Source: CAZYBU01 sp964645775
GTDB lineage: Bacteria; Spirochaetota; UBA4802; UBA5550
NCBI GenBank assembly: GCA_964645775.1
Contig: CAZYBU010000013.1
Location: 1-64,000 of the forward strand
Reading direction: 5' to 3'
DNA: 64,000 nt
In this document: in pieces, positions 34,482 through 44,009 of the stretch
Position numbering within the stretch: position 1 is the stretch's first letter
Layout: each line of letters starts with the position of its first letter
Translations under genes and position numbers: made by a program
Notes under the pieces: model-generated
Told to the model about the DNA's origin: nothing
The model's input: the letters and a program-made list of their open reading frames with translations, nothing else
Databases searched by the model: none

Positions 34482-35260
34482 GAGAGAAGAGTGTCTATCT
34501 TCTCCACCTGGATGGTCCCCGAATTGTGCTTATTGGATCACTTATCGTGGCGCTGGTGGCCGGGTCCTTTTTAATCGGAATGCATTTTATGAAATCTTCG
34601 GACAACGCCTCGGACCTGCGGCTTGGCAGTGAACTGGAATCGGACAGACCTTTTGACGTGGCCCGGGGAAACATGCCGGAGCTTCCCAGTGACTCCATGG
34701 GGACCATCAATCCCGATGGCAGCATTGTCATGGATAATGAGAATGATAAAGAGAGCGGGGATAAACGGGAGGATGATGATACTATTGACCTGATAACGGG
34801 CGATTCAATAACTCAGACTACACCGCCTGACAATACCGTGGAGAAAAAAAGAGATCGTGAAGCGAAAGTGAGCACGAAGAAAGAGTCGGAAAAGAAGACT
34901 CGCAAAAAGGAGCCGGCTGTAGAGAAGAAAAAAGATCCGGCCCCGAAGAGGGAAAAGAAGAATGACAGTCGCGTTGTTGCGGTTTCTGTACCCGATTACG
35001 GAATGAAAAAAACAGCGTCACCATACTTCGCAATACAGATCGTGTCGTATGATGACAGAGGTCGGGCGAAGAAAGAAGTCGACCGTCTCCGTGATTTAAA
35101 GTACGACGCATATATCGATCATTCCCGCGTCAGCGGCAAACAATACTACAGGGTACGGATCGGACCCATAACAAACAAGGAGAAGGCTTTTGCTACCCTG
35201 GATCGTGTCCAGTCGCTGGAGAGGTATAGAGAAAGTTACATGGTTCGGGAGACGAACTGA
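34448..35260 (+). CDS. SPOR-domain membrane protein
   Basis: 270 residues: a cytoplasmic N-terminus, one helix (about 26-46), a long charged and Lys-rich linker (about 50-180), and a C-terminal SPOR domain (about 188-268, YFAIQIVSYDDRGRAKKEVDRLR ... YYRVRIGPITNKEKAFATLDRVQ). SPOR domains bind denuded peptidoglycan glycan strands at division sites. The gene overlaps coaE by 34 nt. A rho-independent terminator follows. This order (DUF115, coaE, SPOR) matches what I know of spirochaete genomes and supports the taxonomic guess. Confidence 0.85.
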   Translation: MEHFEEQGKRVREKSVYLLHLDGPRIVLIGSLIVALVAGSFLIGMHFMKSSDNASDLRLGSELESDRPFDVARGNMPELPSDSMGTINPDGSIVMDNENDKESGDKREDDDTIDLITGDSITQTTPPDNTVEKKRDREAKVSTKKESEKKTRKKEPAVEKKKDPAPKREKKNDSRVVAVSVPDYGMKKTASPYFAIQIVSYDDRGRAKKEVDRLRDLKYDAYIDHSRVSGKQYYRVRIGPITNKEKAFATLDRVQSLERYRESYMVRETN

Positions 35261-35296
35261 GTTTATAAAGCCGGGCACCCCTTCTGATAATAGCTG

Positions 35297-35338
35297 ACCT
35301 GCGTTCCGGTATCCCGGACGCAGGTTTTTAAATTTTCC
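35297..35338 (+). terminator. Rho-independent terminator after the SPOR gene
   Basis: ACCTGCGT(T)CCGG pairs with CCGGACGCAGGT across a TATC loop (12 bp, one bulge) and is followed by TTTTAAATTTT. It separates the SPOR gene from the convergent gene at 35350. Confidence 0.85.
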
Positions 35339-35349
35339 CTGTATACAGG

Positions 35350-36825
35350 TCAATTTGTCTCTGAATCGTCGGCCATTTCGGTGATTTTTTCGATCCCCTT
35401 TCTGGACAGGATAATCTTAAGACGTCTGTAGTAATCCTGCTTGCCGAACCTGTAATGAGATATGACGTTCAGATGATAGACCCTGGCGGCTGTAATCACC
35501 TCGTAAGAATGATCTCTCAGGTTGTAGAGCTTCTTCTCCGGGTCATCCAGGTTCTTAATGAAACTCGTGATATTGAACCTTAGAATGTCGAGAATGCCGT
35601 CACTGTCATAGGATCCGGGGATCTTCCTGAAACGGCGGTTCTTCAGCTTCAGGTACTTTCGGTAAAGGATTACCTCTTCTCCTAGGAGGTCCATGTCGAG
35701 CTCATCTCTGGGGCCGGTCTTCCTCAGGTCCCTGATCGGCTCCGGGATATCATTCTTGTCGATGTAGTTGAAACTCTCCTTGAAAAAGCCGATTCTCCTT
35801 CGGCCGGCGTGGTAAACGTTCCGTACCCGGTCGTAGAGCCAGGTGGTTATTCGCCGGTTCAGGTAGAGCTTCAGAATGTCCTTTATGCGGTCCTTGAACA
35901 TGTAGCTTATGACCAGAGCCACGAAAAACGGATAGGAAAAGTTTCCAAAACGGTTCTGGCCGTAAAAGGCGACACTGGTGGCGAAGACCATGGCGACGCC
36001 GGCCGCCAGGCTGTAGATTATGTGACGGATCAGGTCAGCGGAACGGCCGAATCGTGTGTCCAGGAAGAGTATGCTGCTCATATATTTCTTTAGGATTCCC
36101 TGGCGAAATATAAAGCGGTTGTTGTCCGTTTCCGGATCGATGATGGTAGGATATCCTTTCTTTATACGATACTCCTGCTCTGAACTGACAAGCTTCAGGA
36201 AATCATCCCGATACTCGTGGTACAGATCAGGCCATTCCTTCCGGCACTCGTCCAGCATGCGGAATGTGCGGGAATGAATCTTCAGGCTTACATACTCATC
36301 GGCGTTACGGTAAATCTCCCGGTCTCTCTGCGGAAGGCGGTTGAAATGAGGTATGGTCTCCAGTTCCCGGAAACCGTTAATCAGGCGCCGGACATACCCG
36401 AGATAATTTTTCAGAATCTCACTCCGCTCCCGGTCATTTCCCGCGGATTGCAGATGGGTGAGGGATCGTTTCATCGCCTTTTTGAAGATTACGCTGAAGA
36501 TGCGGGCATGATAGGAGAATCCGGCAGATCCCTTATTCTTCGGGTCTACACTTGTTTCTATGCTTCGATGCAGTTTTGCATGAGTCTCCGGGTCTTCAGC
36601 AAGCTGACGGAGGGTGTAGGTGGGTGTCTTCATCCGGATATAGGAGTGCAAATCGCTGAAGAACTGGTCCGAACCGTAATTATCGCTCGATATCCGGAAA
36701 TTCTTCGGGATAAAAAAGTATGTTTTCACGTGGTACCGGTTGCTCCAACCCTTCATGGTAAAGGAGTAGATTTGTTTCATCTCGAACTGGAACCTGTCAT
36801 GTATCTTAACCGATTCTCGAATCAT
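35350..36825 (-). CDS. Conserved hypothetical protein with two central membrane helices
   Basis: 491 residues with no recognised family. The first 260 and last 180 residues are charged and soluble; two helices at about 268-287 and 295-312 (IIYSLAAGVAMVFATSVAF, FFVALVISYMF) form a hairpin in the middle, so both ends should lie on the same side, most likely the cytoplasm. Many Tyr, Arg and His residues occur in the flanks. The start ATG has GGAGGAG upstream on the minus strand. It is a single gene, convergent with the SPOR gene and divergent from the radical SAM gene. Confidence 0.65.
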   Translation of the reverse strand: MIRESVKIHDRFQFEMKQIYSFTMKGWSNRYHVKTYFFIPKNFRISSDNYGSDQFFSDLHSYIRMKTPTYTLRQLAEDPETHAKLHRSIETSVDPKNKGSAGFSYHARIFSVIFKKAMKRSLTHLQSAGNDRERSEILKNYLGYVRRLINGFRELETIPHFNRLPQRDREIYRNADEYVSLKIHSRTFRMLDECRKEWPDLYHEYRDDFLKLVSSEQEYRIKKGYPTIIDPETDNNRFIFRQGILKKYMSSILFLDTRFGRSADLIRHIIYSLAAGVAMVFATSVAFYGQNRFGNFSYPFFVALVISYMFKDRIKDILKLYLNRRITTWLYDRVRNVYHAGRRRIGFFKESFNYIDKNDIPEPIRDLRKTGPRDELDMDLLGEEVILYRKYLKLKNRRFRKIPGSYDSDGILDILRFNITSFIKNLDDPEKKLYNLRDHSYEVITAARVYHLNVISHYRFGKQDYYRRLKIILSRKGIEKITEMADDSETN

Positions 36826-36936
36826 GCTTCTCCTCCTTATGTTAAAAGTCCAAGTATGATCGTGACTGGAAGTTGAATCAATCCTTTTTATGAGATTTCA
36901 CTTGCATCTGTAGAGGAGAGAGGAGAGGATTTGATC

Positions 36937-38133
36937 ATGAACACAATGACCCTTCTCATAAAACCTGTATCATGGTCGTGCAACCTGCGGTGCGCCTACT
37001 GTTTCTACCTGAGGGTGGAGGACATCTACGGTGAAAAAAAGAGATCCCGTATGAGCGAGGATGTCCTGGAAGAGATGATCCGCCAGGCCCTTTCGGCCGG
37101 CCGGCCCCGCAATGCCTTTATCTGGCAGGGAGGGGAACCGACCCTGGCTGGAATCGATTTTTTCCGAAAGGCTCTTGAACTCCAGCGGAAGTATGCCGGT
37201 TACAGCCAGCAGGTCCAGAACTTCTTCCAGACCAACGGCATACTCCTGGACAGTGAATGGTGCGAGTTTCTGGCCGGAAACGACTGGCTTACAGGCATTA
37301 GCCTGGATGGTCCGGAGGACCTGCATAACCGCTACCGGCTCACGGCCGGGGGAACGGGAACATGGAAGGAGGTCATGGAGAGCGTAGAACGGATGAAGTC
37401 CGCGGGTGTCCCATTTAACGCCCTGGCAATGCTGAATGACCAAACCGTCCGGGAACCGGAACGGGTCTACCGGTTCTTCCGGAAGAACCGCATCGACCAT
37501 CTTCAGTTTATTAATTGCTACGAGAAAGATGCGGGGGGCAACCTCCTGCCCTTCGCTGCCCGGGCCGAGGCCGTTGCCGGGTTCTATGTCCGTCTTTTCG
37601 ATCTCTGGATGGAGGATGGATTTCCTCATGTATCTATCCGGCTTTTTGAGGATATACTGATCTACTACCTTGACCGTGTTCATGTATCCTGCACCTGGAT
37701 GGGATCGTGCGACAGTTATCTCCTGGTGGAACATAACGGCGATCTATATCCCTGCGACTTCTTCGTGGAACCTCGATGGCGGCTGGGTAACCTTATGGAA
37801 CAACCGCTCCAGGAACTGGAGGTTTCCCCACTGCGGCAGGAGTTCGCCTCCCTGAAAAAGGCCCCGGATGAGTGTTCATCCTGCCCGGTTCTCTCCTTTT
37901 GTAATGGGGATTGTATCCGCTACAGGGACGACGATGGCGGCGGATGGAACGCCCGGAGCTACTACAGCCCGGTGGTGACCAGGCTCATTAAACACATGGA
38001 GCCTCACCTGCCCCGCATTCGGGAGATGGTCATGGACATACGGAAGGGAGAGAGACCGTCGCCTCCCGGCCGGAACGAGCCCTGTCCCTGTGGAAGCGGG
38101 AAGAAATACAAGCACTGTTGCGGAAAGAAATGA
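36937..38133 (+). CDS. Anaerobic sulfatase-maturating enzyme-type radical SAM protein
   Basis: 398 residues from ATG 36937, with AGGAGAG upstream. The radical SAM motif CNLRCAYCFY (about 16-25) is followed by the IWQGGEPTLAG signature of anSME enzymes, which convert a Cys or Ser in sulfatases to formylglycine. A SPASM region with CxxxxC...C-rich spacing (CDSYLLVEHNGDLYPCDFF, then CSSCPVLSFCNGDC) binds two auxiliary 4Fe-4S clusters. The end carries a SEC-C zinc motif (RNEPCPCGSGKKYKHCCG), an addition seen in some members. No sulfatase gene is in the window, so the substrate lies elsewhere. Confidence 0.88.
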   Translation: MNTMTLLIKPVSWSCNLRCAYCFYLRVEDIYGEKKRSRMSEDVLEEMIRQALSAGRPRNAFIWQGGEPTLAGIDFFRKALELQRKYAGYSQQVQNFFQTNGILLDSEWCEFLAGNDWLTGISLDGPEDLHNRYRLTAGGTGTWKEVMESVERMKSAGVPFNALAMLNDQTVREPERVYRFFRKNRIDHLQFINCYEKDAGGNLLPFAARAEAVAGFYVRLFDLWMEDGFPHVSIRLFEDILIYYLDRVHVSCTWMGSCDSYLLVEHNGDLYPCDFFVEPRWRLGNLMEQPLQELEVSPLRQEFASLKKAPDECSSCPVLSFCNGDCIRYRDDDGGGWNARSYYSPVVTRLIKHMEPHLPRIREMVMDIRKGERPSPPGRNEPCPCGSGKKYKHCCGKK

Positions 38134-38143
38134 AGGGATTTAA

Positions 38144-39190
38144 TCAGGTACTGGTCTTTTCGATGGCTTCCCGGAGGCCCTCCAGGTACATGGCCCCCAG
38201 TGCCCGGTCGTAGAGACCGTACCCGGGCCTGCCCGTCTCCCCCCAGATCATTCTTCCGTGATCGGGACGTATGACTCCGTCAAAGCCCGCATCCACCAGA
38301 ACCTCCATGACCTTGAACATGTCTACGTCCCCCGACCCGGAAAGGTGTTCTGTTTCATGGAAACTCAAGTCCCCCTCCCTGCGGATGTTGCGGGCGTGAA
38401 CGAAATGGACACGCCCCTTTTCGGAAAACCTGCGCAAAGCTCCGATCAGGTCTATCTTCCGGTTCGGTCCCAGTGAACCGGTGCAGAAGGTCAGACCGTT
38501 GGAAGGTGAGTCGACGATAGAGGTAAGACGTTCCAGGGCAGCCTCGTCGGTTATTATACGGGGAAGGCCGAAAATAGGCCAGGGCGGGTCGTCCGGGTGG
38601 ATGGCCATGCGGACATCAGACTCTTCGGCAGCGGGAACAACTGCTTTAAGAAAATACTCCAGGTTGTTCCAGAGTTTCTCTTCGTCGATGGAGGAGTAGT
38701 CGTCCAGGAGGGCTGAAAGTTCATCCGGTGAATATTTTGTTCCCCAGCCGGGCAGCTCCAGAGAATCCTTTTTTAAATCGAAGTTAACAAGACGCTCATG
38801 GTCATAGCCCAGGGCGGTTGAGCCGTCCTCCAGCACACGGTCGAGGGTCGTCCGGGTCCAGTCGAAGACAGGCATGAAGTTGTAGCAGAGATAGGGAATC
38901 CCGGCCCGACCCATGTTCCTCACGCTTTCCCTGTAGGCGTCGATATATTTGTCCCTGGAGGGTTTTCCCAGCTTGATGTCCTCGTGGACCGGTATACTCT
39001 CTATGACCAGGAATTGCAGATCTTCCTTCTCCACGGTCGATCTTAGAGCCTGAAGTTTTTCAAGAGGCCAGGTCTCGCCCGGAGGGATGTCATAGAGAGC
39101 CGATACAATTCCTTTCACCGCCGGGACCTGACGGATATACTGTAAAGATACAGGATCATCCTCTCCGTACCACCTGAAGGTTATCTTCAT
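38144..39190 (-). CDS. uxuA: Mannonate dehydratase
   Basis: 348 residues, UxuA family, TIM-barrel. It dehydrates D-mannonate to 2-keto-3-deoxygluconate (KDG) with a divalent metal. The start MKITFRWYGEDDPVSL, the YNFMPVFDWTRT segment near 104, MAIHPDDPPWPIFGLPRI near 197 and GVIRPDHGRMIWGE near 307 are characteristic. It is about 45 residues shorter than the E. coli enzyme, as in the UxuA of many other bacteria. Last gene of the sugar-acid operon, 14 nt after the SDR gene. Confidence 0.92.
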   Translation of the reverse strand: MKITFRWYGEDDPVSLQYIRQVPAVKGIVSALYDIPPGETWPLEKLQALRSTVEKEDLQFLVIESIPVHEDIKLGKPSRDKYIDAYRESVRNMGRAGIPYLCYNFMPVFDWTRTTLDRVLEDGSTALGYDHERLVNFDLKKDSLELPGWGTKYSPDELSALLDDYSSIDEEKLWNNLEYFLKAVVPAAEESDVRMAIHPDDPPWPIFGLPRIITDEAALERLTSIVDSPSNGLTFCTGSLGPNRKIDLIGALRRFSEKGRVHFVHARNIRREGDLSFHETEHLSGSGDVDMFKVMEVLVDAGFDGVIRPDHGRMIWGETGRPGYGLYDRALGAMYLEGLREAIEKTST

Positions 39191-39204
39191 TATATCCTCC
39201 CTGT

Positions 39205-40062
39205 TCAGACTCCTGAATAGGCTGAGAACCCGCCATCCACGGGAATGACCGTCCCGTTGACGAAACCGGAAGCCCGGTGGTCTGCCAGCCAGAGAAGGGT
39301 ACCGATAAGTTCCTCCGGCTCGCCGAAACGTCGCATGGGGGTCTCTCTAATAATTTTATCGGCTCGTTCGGTAAAGGCCCCGTCTTCCTTTATGAGAAGA
39401 GTTCGATTCTGATCCGTGAGAAAAAATCCGGGGGCCATGGCGTTTACCCGGATATCCATTCGGGAGAGATGGACAGCCAGCCATTGCGTGAAGTTGCTGA
39501 CCGCGGCCTTGGCCCCGGAATAGGCAGGTATTTTCGTCAGGGGCAGGATGGCGTTCATGGATGAGACATTAATAATCGTGGAATGGTCTCCTTTAACAAG
39601 GTGCCGTGTGAAGACCTGGGAAGGGAGCAGGGTCCCCAGAAAATTCAGGTTAAAGACAAACTTGATCCCTTCCGGGTCCAGGTCGAAGAAGGTAACAATC
39701 TCCGGATTTTTTTCAACCAAATCTTCAGAGAGCATGTATTCCCTGGTTGTGGTTCCCCTGGGATGGTTTCCCCCGGCCCCATTAATAAGTATATCGCAGA
39801 TTCCCAGGTCTTTTTCAATCCGGCCGCGGGCTTCAGAAAGGCTTCCTTCGTCCAGCACGTCGACGGCATAGGCAGATGCCTTTCCTCCTTCCCGGATGAT
39901 AGTATCTGCCACTGTTCCCGCGGCCTCTTCCTTGAGGTCCAGAATCGCCACGGAAGCCCCGCAGGCGGCCAGGGCCCGGGCGAAGACCCCGCAGAGGACT
40001 CCTCCGCCTCCTGTTATGGCGGCTGTTTTTCCCGTAAGGTCGACCGTGAAGGGCAGGTCCAT
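39205..40062 (-). CDS. SDR-family D-mannonate oxidoreductase
   Basis: 285 residues of the short-chain dehydrogenase family. Rossmann motif TGGGGVLCGVFA (17-28, in place of TGxxxGIG), NGAGG near 93, catalytic Ser near 170 (INVSSMNA) and YSGAKAAVSNF with Tyr and Lys near 183-187. Proteins of this subfamily (fructuronate reductase, YjmF/UxuB-like) interconvert D-fructuronate and D-mannonate, and its place next to uxuA supports this. It is unrelated to the longer E. coli UxuB. 8 nt from the transporter gene upstream. Confidence 0.8.
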   Translation of the reverse strand: MDLPFTVDLTGKTAAITGGGGVLCGVFARALAACGASVAILDLKEEAAGTVADTIIREGGKASAYAVDVLDEGSLSEARGRIEKDLGICDILINGAGGNHPRGTTTREYMLSEDLVEKNPEIVTFFDLDPEGIKFVFNLNFLGTLLPSQVFTRHLVKGDHSTIINVSSMNAILPLTKIPAYSGAKAAVSNFTQWLAVHLSRMDIRVNAMAPGFFLTDQNRTLLIKEDGAFTERADKIIRETPMRRFGEPEELIGTLLWLADHRASGFVNGTVIPVDGGFSAYSGV

Positions 40063-40070
40063 GGTTCCTC

Positions 40071-41312
40071 CTATGATGTTATGGATCCAATCAGTCCCCG
40101 AATGCCGGCGACGCTCATGTACAGAGAAAATATCAGAATCAGCACAAGAATAATATTATCCTTCAGGGGATGGGTGTGTTCTCCCATTACGCTCTTCTTG
40201 TTACCGATATACAGAATACAAAGAACCGTGGCGGGCAGAATAAGGGATCCGAAGGCCTGAGATGCTATCATGGCGAAAACCGGGCGGGCCTTGAATATCG
40301 GCACCACAAGGCCGAGAAGGGACATGATTAATACCATGATTCTAAATTTTGGTTTCTTCAGGTCCCGCTCCTCCTGGGTGTAGTCAAGGAGAAGCCAGGG
40401 AAGAAGAAGTACATTGGGAAACTGTGACGAAAGACCGGCTGATACCAGGCCGATAACGAAAATGGCTACGGCAAAGGCGCCGGCCAGGGGCTCCAGGAGA
40501 ACGACCATCTGGGAAGCCTCTGTCAGGTTAAGCCCCTGTTTATGAAGGGTCCCGGCAGCGGCTGCCATGATTGTCAGGGCTATGATGAACATCATGGTCG
40601 CCGAGAGGGCCGCGTCTTTTTGCTGCTGTTTCAGGTCATCAAGAGTCCAGCCCGCTTCCTGGACCAGAGTCGTTCGGATGATGAAAAGGCCGGAGAAGAC
40701 CGTTGTCCCAACCATGGAGGCAATTATAAGGAGTGGGGCTGATTTAGCTCCAGTTAGGGTCTCCGGGATTCTGGGTACCAGACCTCTGCCAATTTCGGAA
40801 ATGGGAGGCATAAGAAGAAAAAAGTTAACGATAAATGCGAGAGTCATGACCGCCACGATAATCGCCAGTGCCTTCTGGAACAGATCTGTTGATCCGCTCC
40901 AGAAGAGAAGATAGACAATGGCGATAAAAAAGACAGCGAACCATATAGCATCGATTCCACCAGGTATAAAGGACTTGGACCAGACATAACAGACGTCTGT
41001 TATGATACCCATGACCCCCATGATAGCCGCGCCGATAACGGCAGTAAGGGCAACAATGAAAAAGATACCCACTGATGGATGAATATGTTTTCTGAAAGCA
41101 TGTAGTGCCGTCTTGCCCGTTACCAGGGTGAACTTTCCGTAAATTACAATCATGTAATAGGTTACCAGGCATGATAGTAGAATGGTCCAAAGCAGGGCCA
41201 TGCCGTAATCCGCCCCGGCCTTGGCCATGGAAGTCACACTGCCGGTTCCCATACCGAATCCCAGGAGAAATATTCCCGGTAAAAAGGCCCTGAATTTTTC
41301 TTTGATATTCAT
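40071..41312 (-). CDS. Nramp-fold transporter lacking metal-site residues
   Basis: 413 residues from ATG 41312 (GAGGTG at the right distance; a TTG start further up is unlikely). About eleven helices with the Nramp (SLC11) pattern: helix 1 LPGIFLLGFGMGTGSVTSMAKAGADYG (split here), helix 6 ASMVGTTVFSG and AGLSSQF near residue 285. In metal-transporting Nramp the helix 1 DPGN supplies Asp and Asn and the helix 6 MPH supplies Met. Here these are GTGS (22-25) and FSG (206-208), so the substrate cannot be bound the usual way. It sits between fucI and the mannonate oxidoreductase. A sugar acid or sugar substrate is the simplest inference; the operon has no other transporter. Confidence 0.75.
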   Translation of the reverse strand: MNIKEKFRAFLPGIFLLGFGMGTGSVTSMAKAGADYGMALLWTILLSCLVTYYMIVIYGKFTLVTGKTALHAFRKHIHPSVGIFFIVALTAVIGAAIMGVMGIITDVCYVWSKSFIPGGIDAIWFAVFFIAIVYLLFWSGSTDLFQKALAIIVAVMTLAFIVNFFLLMPPISEIGRGLVPRIPETLTGAKSAPLLIIASMVGTTVFSGLFIIRTTLVQEAGWTLDDLKQQQKDAALSATMMFIIALTIMAAAAGTLHKQGLNLTEASQMVVLLEPLAGAFAVAIFVIGLVSAGLSSQFPNVLLLPWLLLDYTQEERDLKKPKFRIMVLIMSLLGLVVPIFKARPVFAMIASQAFGSLILPATVLCILYIGNKKSVMGEHTHPLKDNIILVLILIFSLYMSVAGIRGLIGSITS

Positions 41313-41326
41313 ATACTTCACCTCAA

Positions 41327-43135
41327 TCAATAGAGTCCGTACAGGGGACCCAGTGCTCTACAGGCCCTGAAATCAGCCCCTTCGTTATCGGCCGTGCCGA
41401 AACTGTCCCAGGTGCTCGGCCTGAAAATCTCCTCAGGGGAAAGGTTATGCATGGCTACGGGTATTCTGAGAATTGAGGCCAGTGTAAGAAAATCAGCGCC
41501 TGCGTGGCCGTAGGTAAGCACGCAGTGGTTGGCCCCCCATCGTTTCATGACCGTGTACACGTCCCGGAAGGCACCCTCTCCCGTTATCCTGGGAACGAAA
41601 AAGGTCCTTGGCCAGGTCGGGTCTGTGCGTCCAACAATCTCATCGTAGATATCCTCAGGAAGATCTATGGATTCTCCTTCAGCCACCTGGAGTACTGGCC
41701 CAAGTCCCTTTATAATGTTGAGGCGAGTCATGGTCATGGGCATACCGCCAAGACTCTGGTAGGCGGATGAGTATCCTCCCCCACGAAATGAAACGAGTTT
41801 GCCCGGTCCCCAGGTGGTTGCCTTGACGCATGCCTCTGCTTCTTCGGGCGTAATGTCAAGATAGCGCTTCATGGCCGGTTGCCCATCCAGCTTGGCGAGT
41901 CCCGTTCCATCCAGGGCGGCAGCGCCGGAATTTGTAAGGTAAAGAAATCCTCCCGAACCGATTCCATCCAGGGCCTTTCCGCATGTTCGGTGGATGGCCT
42001 TCGGGCTCCAGTAGGTCCTCACGTCCGCGAAAATTTGAGCAGTACCGGTAAGAAGATGGCCGAACATCATGCAGACCGCATTCAGGGAATCGTTCTCCGT
42101 GGCAACGATAAAGGGCTCGCGGATACCATTCCAGTCGAAGGAAGAATTGAGAATGGCCTCCATAAAATCCCCGTTGGGTGAATGATCGGTCCAGTGCCTC
42201 TGACCCTGGAAACCGGCGGCAATGGCCTGGTGGCCCTCAGATTCTTCAACATAACCGATATCAGAAAGCCTGGGATTTCCAACCATAAGGTCCCGTGCAA
42301 TGAGGGTCATCTTGACAACGGTCTCCCAGTCTTTGTCTTTCTCTTTCCGTGTTTTCTGAATATCAGGGGGATTCGGGTCCTCGGTTTCCACGCACCATTG
42401 ACTGACCCATTCCATCGCTTTTTTAAATTCTTTCGGATCGTATATCTCACGTTCTATGCGCCGGGTAAATTCCGACATGTCAACATACTCGTTTCGCATT
42501 CCCAGGTAAGCTCGGAAAAAATGATCGTCCACGATGGAACCGCCGATTCCCATGGATACCCCTCCCATGGAAAGGTAGGATGTCCCACGCATGGTTGCAG
42601 CTGCAAGACCGGCGCGGGCAAAGAGAAGAATCTCTTTTCGCACGTCTTCAGGAATGCTGAAATCCGTTTCATCATGCACGTCTCGGCCGTATATCTTGAA
42701 TGTGGGTAGACCCATCTGGTCACTGGCCGCGCAGGCCCCGGCCAGGTAGACGGCGCCCGGTTTCTTTGTGCCGTTAAACCCCCAGATGGCCTTCGGAATA
42801 AAGGGGTCCATGTCAATGGTCTCGGCCGCGTAACACCAGCATCGGGTGACGCTTATGACAGCGCCTACGTTTTCCCTCCGAAAGAGATCAGCGCAGCGAG
42901 CCGTTTCCGCAACACCTCCGATACAGTAATCGGGAACAACGCATTCCACGGGAAGTCCGCAGGAGTGTTTGATTTCAGTAGAAATCAGTTCGGCAACGGA
43001 ATGTGCCATGGTCATGATCGGTTCTTCCAGAGATTCGCGCACACCGTTTCTTCTGCCATCGATAACGGGCCGGATTCCAATTTTCGGAAGAGATCCATTC
43101 AATCGGTTGAAGGGTTTGGTATGTTTGAACGTCAT
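41327..43135 (-). CDS. fucI: L-fucose isomerase family protein
   Basis: 602 residues, collinear with E. coli FucI (591): [22 protein letters not shown] at the N-terminus (split here), [15 protein letters not shown] near 93, [12 protein letters not shown] near 310, and the Mn2+ ligand regions [14 protein letters not shown] (Glu), IFADVRTYW (Asp) and MHNLS (His). All expected metal ligands are present. It interconverts an aldose (L-fucose, D-arabinose) and its ketose. Its partners here belong to the glucuronate-mannonate route, where a uronate isomerase would be expected. The true substrate may therefore be a uronate or another sugar. Confidence 0.88.
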   Translation of the reverse strand: MTFKHTKPFNRLNGSLPKIGIRPVIDGRRNGVRESLEEPIMTMAHSVAELISTEIKHSCGLPVECVVPDYCIGGVAETARCADLFRRENVGAVISVTRCWCYAAETIDMDPFIPKAIWGFNGTKKPGAVYLAGACAASDQMGLPTFKIYGRDVHDETDFSIPEDVRKEILLFARAGLAAATMRGTSYLSMGGVSMGIGGSIVDDHFFRAYLGMRNEYVDMSEFTRRIEREIYDPKEFKKAMEWVSQWCVETEDPNPPDIQKTRKEKDKDWETVVKMTLIARDLMVGNPRLSDIGYVEESEGHQAIAAGFQGQRHWTDHSPNGDFMEAILNSSFDWNGIREPFIVATENDSLNAVCMMFGHLLTGTAQIFADVRTYWSPKAIHRTCGKALDGIGSGGFLYLTNSGAAALDGTGLAKLDGQPAMKRYLDITPEEAEACVKATTWGPGKLVSFRGGGYSSAYQSLGGMPMTMTRLNIIKGLGPVLQVAEGESIDLPEDIYDEIVGRTDPTWPRTFFVPRITGEGAFRDVYTVMKRWGANHCVLTYGHAGADFLTLASILRIPVAMHNLSPEEIFRPSTWDSFGTADNEGADFRACRALGPLYGLY

Positions 43136-43146
43136 GTTTTCTCCTG

Positions 43147-43986
43147 TTACTCCTGATTGATTCCCAGACGCCGGCAGGTGGTTTTAAGAAATTCTATGCT
43201 CCGCCTGACGGCGGGGTCAGGGTCCACGGTGTATCCGAATCCCAGTTCCACGGCCAAAAATCCTTCGTAACCCATTTTATCCAGTTCCGTAAGAAATACA
43301 TCATAGTCCATCTTTCCTTCTCCCGGAACAAGATGGTCGTCCGTAACTCCCATGTTGTCATCTATGTGAAAGTGAAAGGGTATATCTCCAATTTTACGAA
43401 TAGTGTCAGCCAGAGGTTCCCGGTTGACATGCATGTGGCCCGCGTCAGCCAGGATTCCCATGTCTCCGCCCAATTCCTCAATGACCTGCAGTCCGTCCTC
43501 CACTGTGACAACAAGGTCGCTTTCGTATCGGTTGGCCGGCTCGAGGATAAGAGTCACGTTATAGTCCTTCGAATGTTCGATACATTCCCGGAAGCTCTGC
43601 ATCATGGCTCCCCGGGCGCTCATGAGGCTGTGATCATAGAGGCTGAAACCGGGGCAGAGGCTCACGTAGGGAGAGCCTACTTCTTCCGCGACATCGATAC
43701 TTTTTTTCAAATAGTCAACACTGCCTCTTCGGATATTCTCAATGACAGAAGCGGGGTTGGAGGGATAACGAAACTGGGCAGGAATGAAGTTCGAGATCGT
43801 TATGCCCGTGTCATCCAGAACTTTTCTTACTTCGGATATCTGCTTTGCGTCCATATCTTCACAGTAGGCATGGGGACGGCCTCCCCAGAGTTCCACTCCG
43901 TCATAACCGAATTGGGCCGTTCGACGTATGGATTCGATGAGGGAATATCTGAAATAGGGGAATGTTGAAAGGCTGAATCGAAACAT
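43147..43986 (-). CDS. TIM-barrel sugar epimerase/isomerase, FrlC-like
   Basis: 279 residues from ATG 43986, with AAGGAG upstream; a TTG two codons earlier is less likely. It belongs to the xylose-isomerase-like TIM barrel family. [16 protein letters not shown] (about 26-41) closely matches fructoselysine 3-epimerase FrlC. Metal ligands are likely Glu in [11 protein letters not shown] (near 150), Asp in [11 protein letters not shown] (near 184), His in FHFHIDDN and Glu in AVELGFGY near 248. It would move a hydroxyl at C3 or C4 of a ketose. In this operon it may precede or follow FucI. Confidence 0.78.
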   Translation of the reverse strand: MFRFSLSTFPYFRYSLIESIRRTAQFGYDGVELWGGRPHAYCEDMDAKQISEVRKVLDDTGITISNFIPAQFRYPSNPASVIENIRRGSVDYLKKSIDVAEEVGSPYVSLCPGFSLYDHSLMSARGAMMQSFRECIEHSKDYNVTLILEPANRYESDLVVTVEDGLQVIEELGGDMGILADAGHMHVNREPLADTIRKIGDIPFHFHIDDNMGVTDDHLVPGEGKMDYDVFLTELDKMGYEGFLAVELGFGYTVDPDPAVRRSIEFLKTTCRRLGINQE

Positions 43987-44009
43987 ATACAATACTCCTT
44001 AATAAGAAA

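Noticed and set aside
40071..41312. A normal Mn/Fe importer
   Set aside because: The Nramp fold is present, but the residues that bind the metal in helices 1 and 6 are all replaced.
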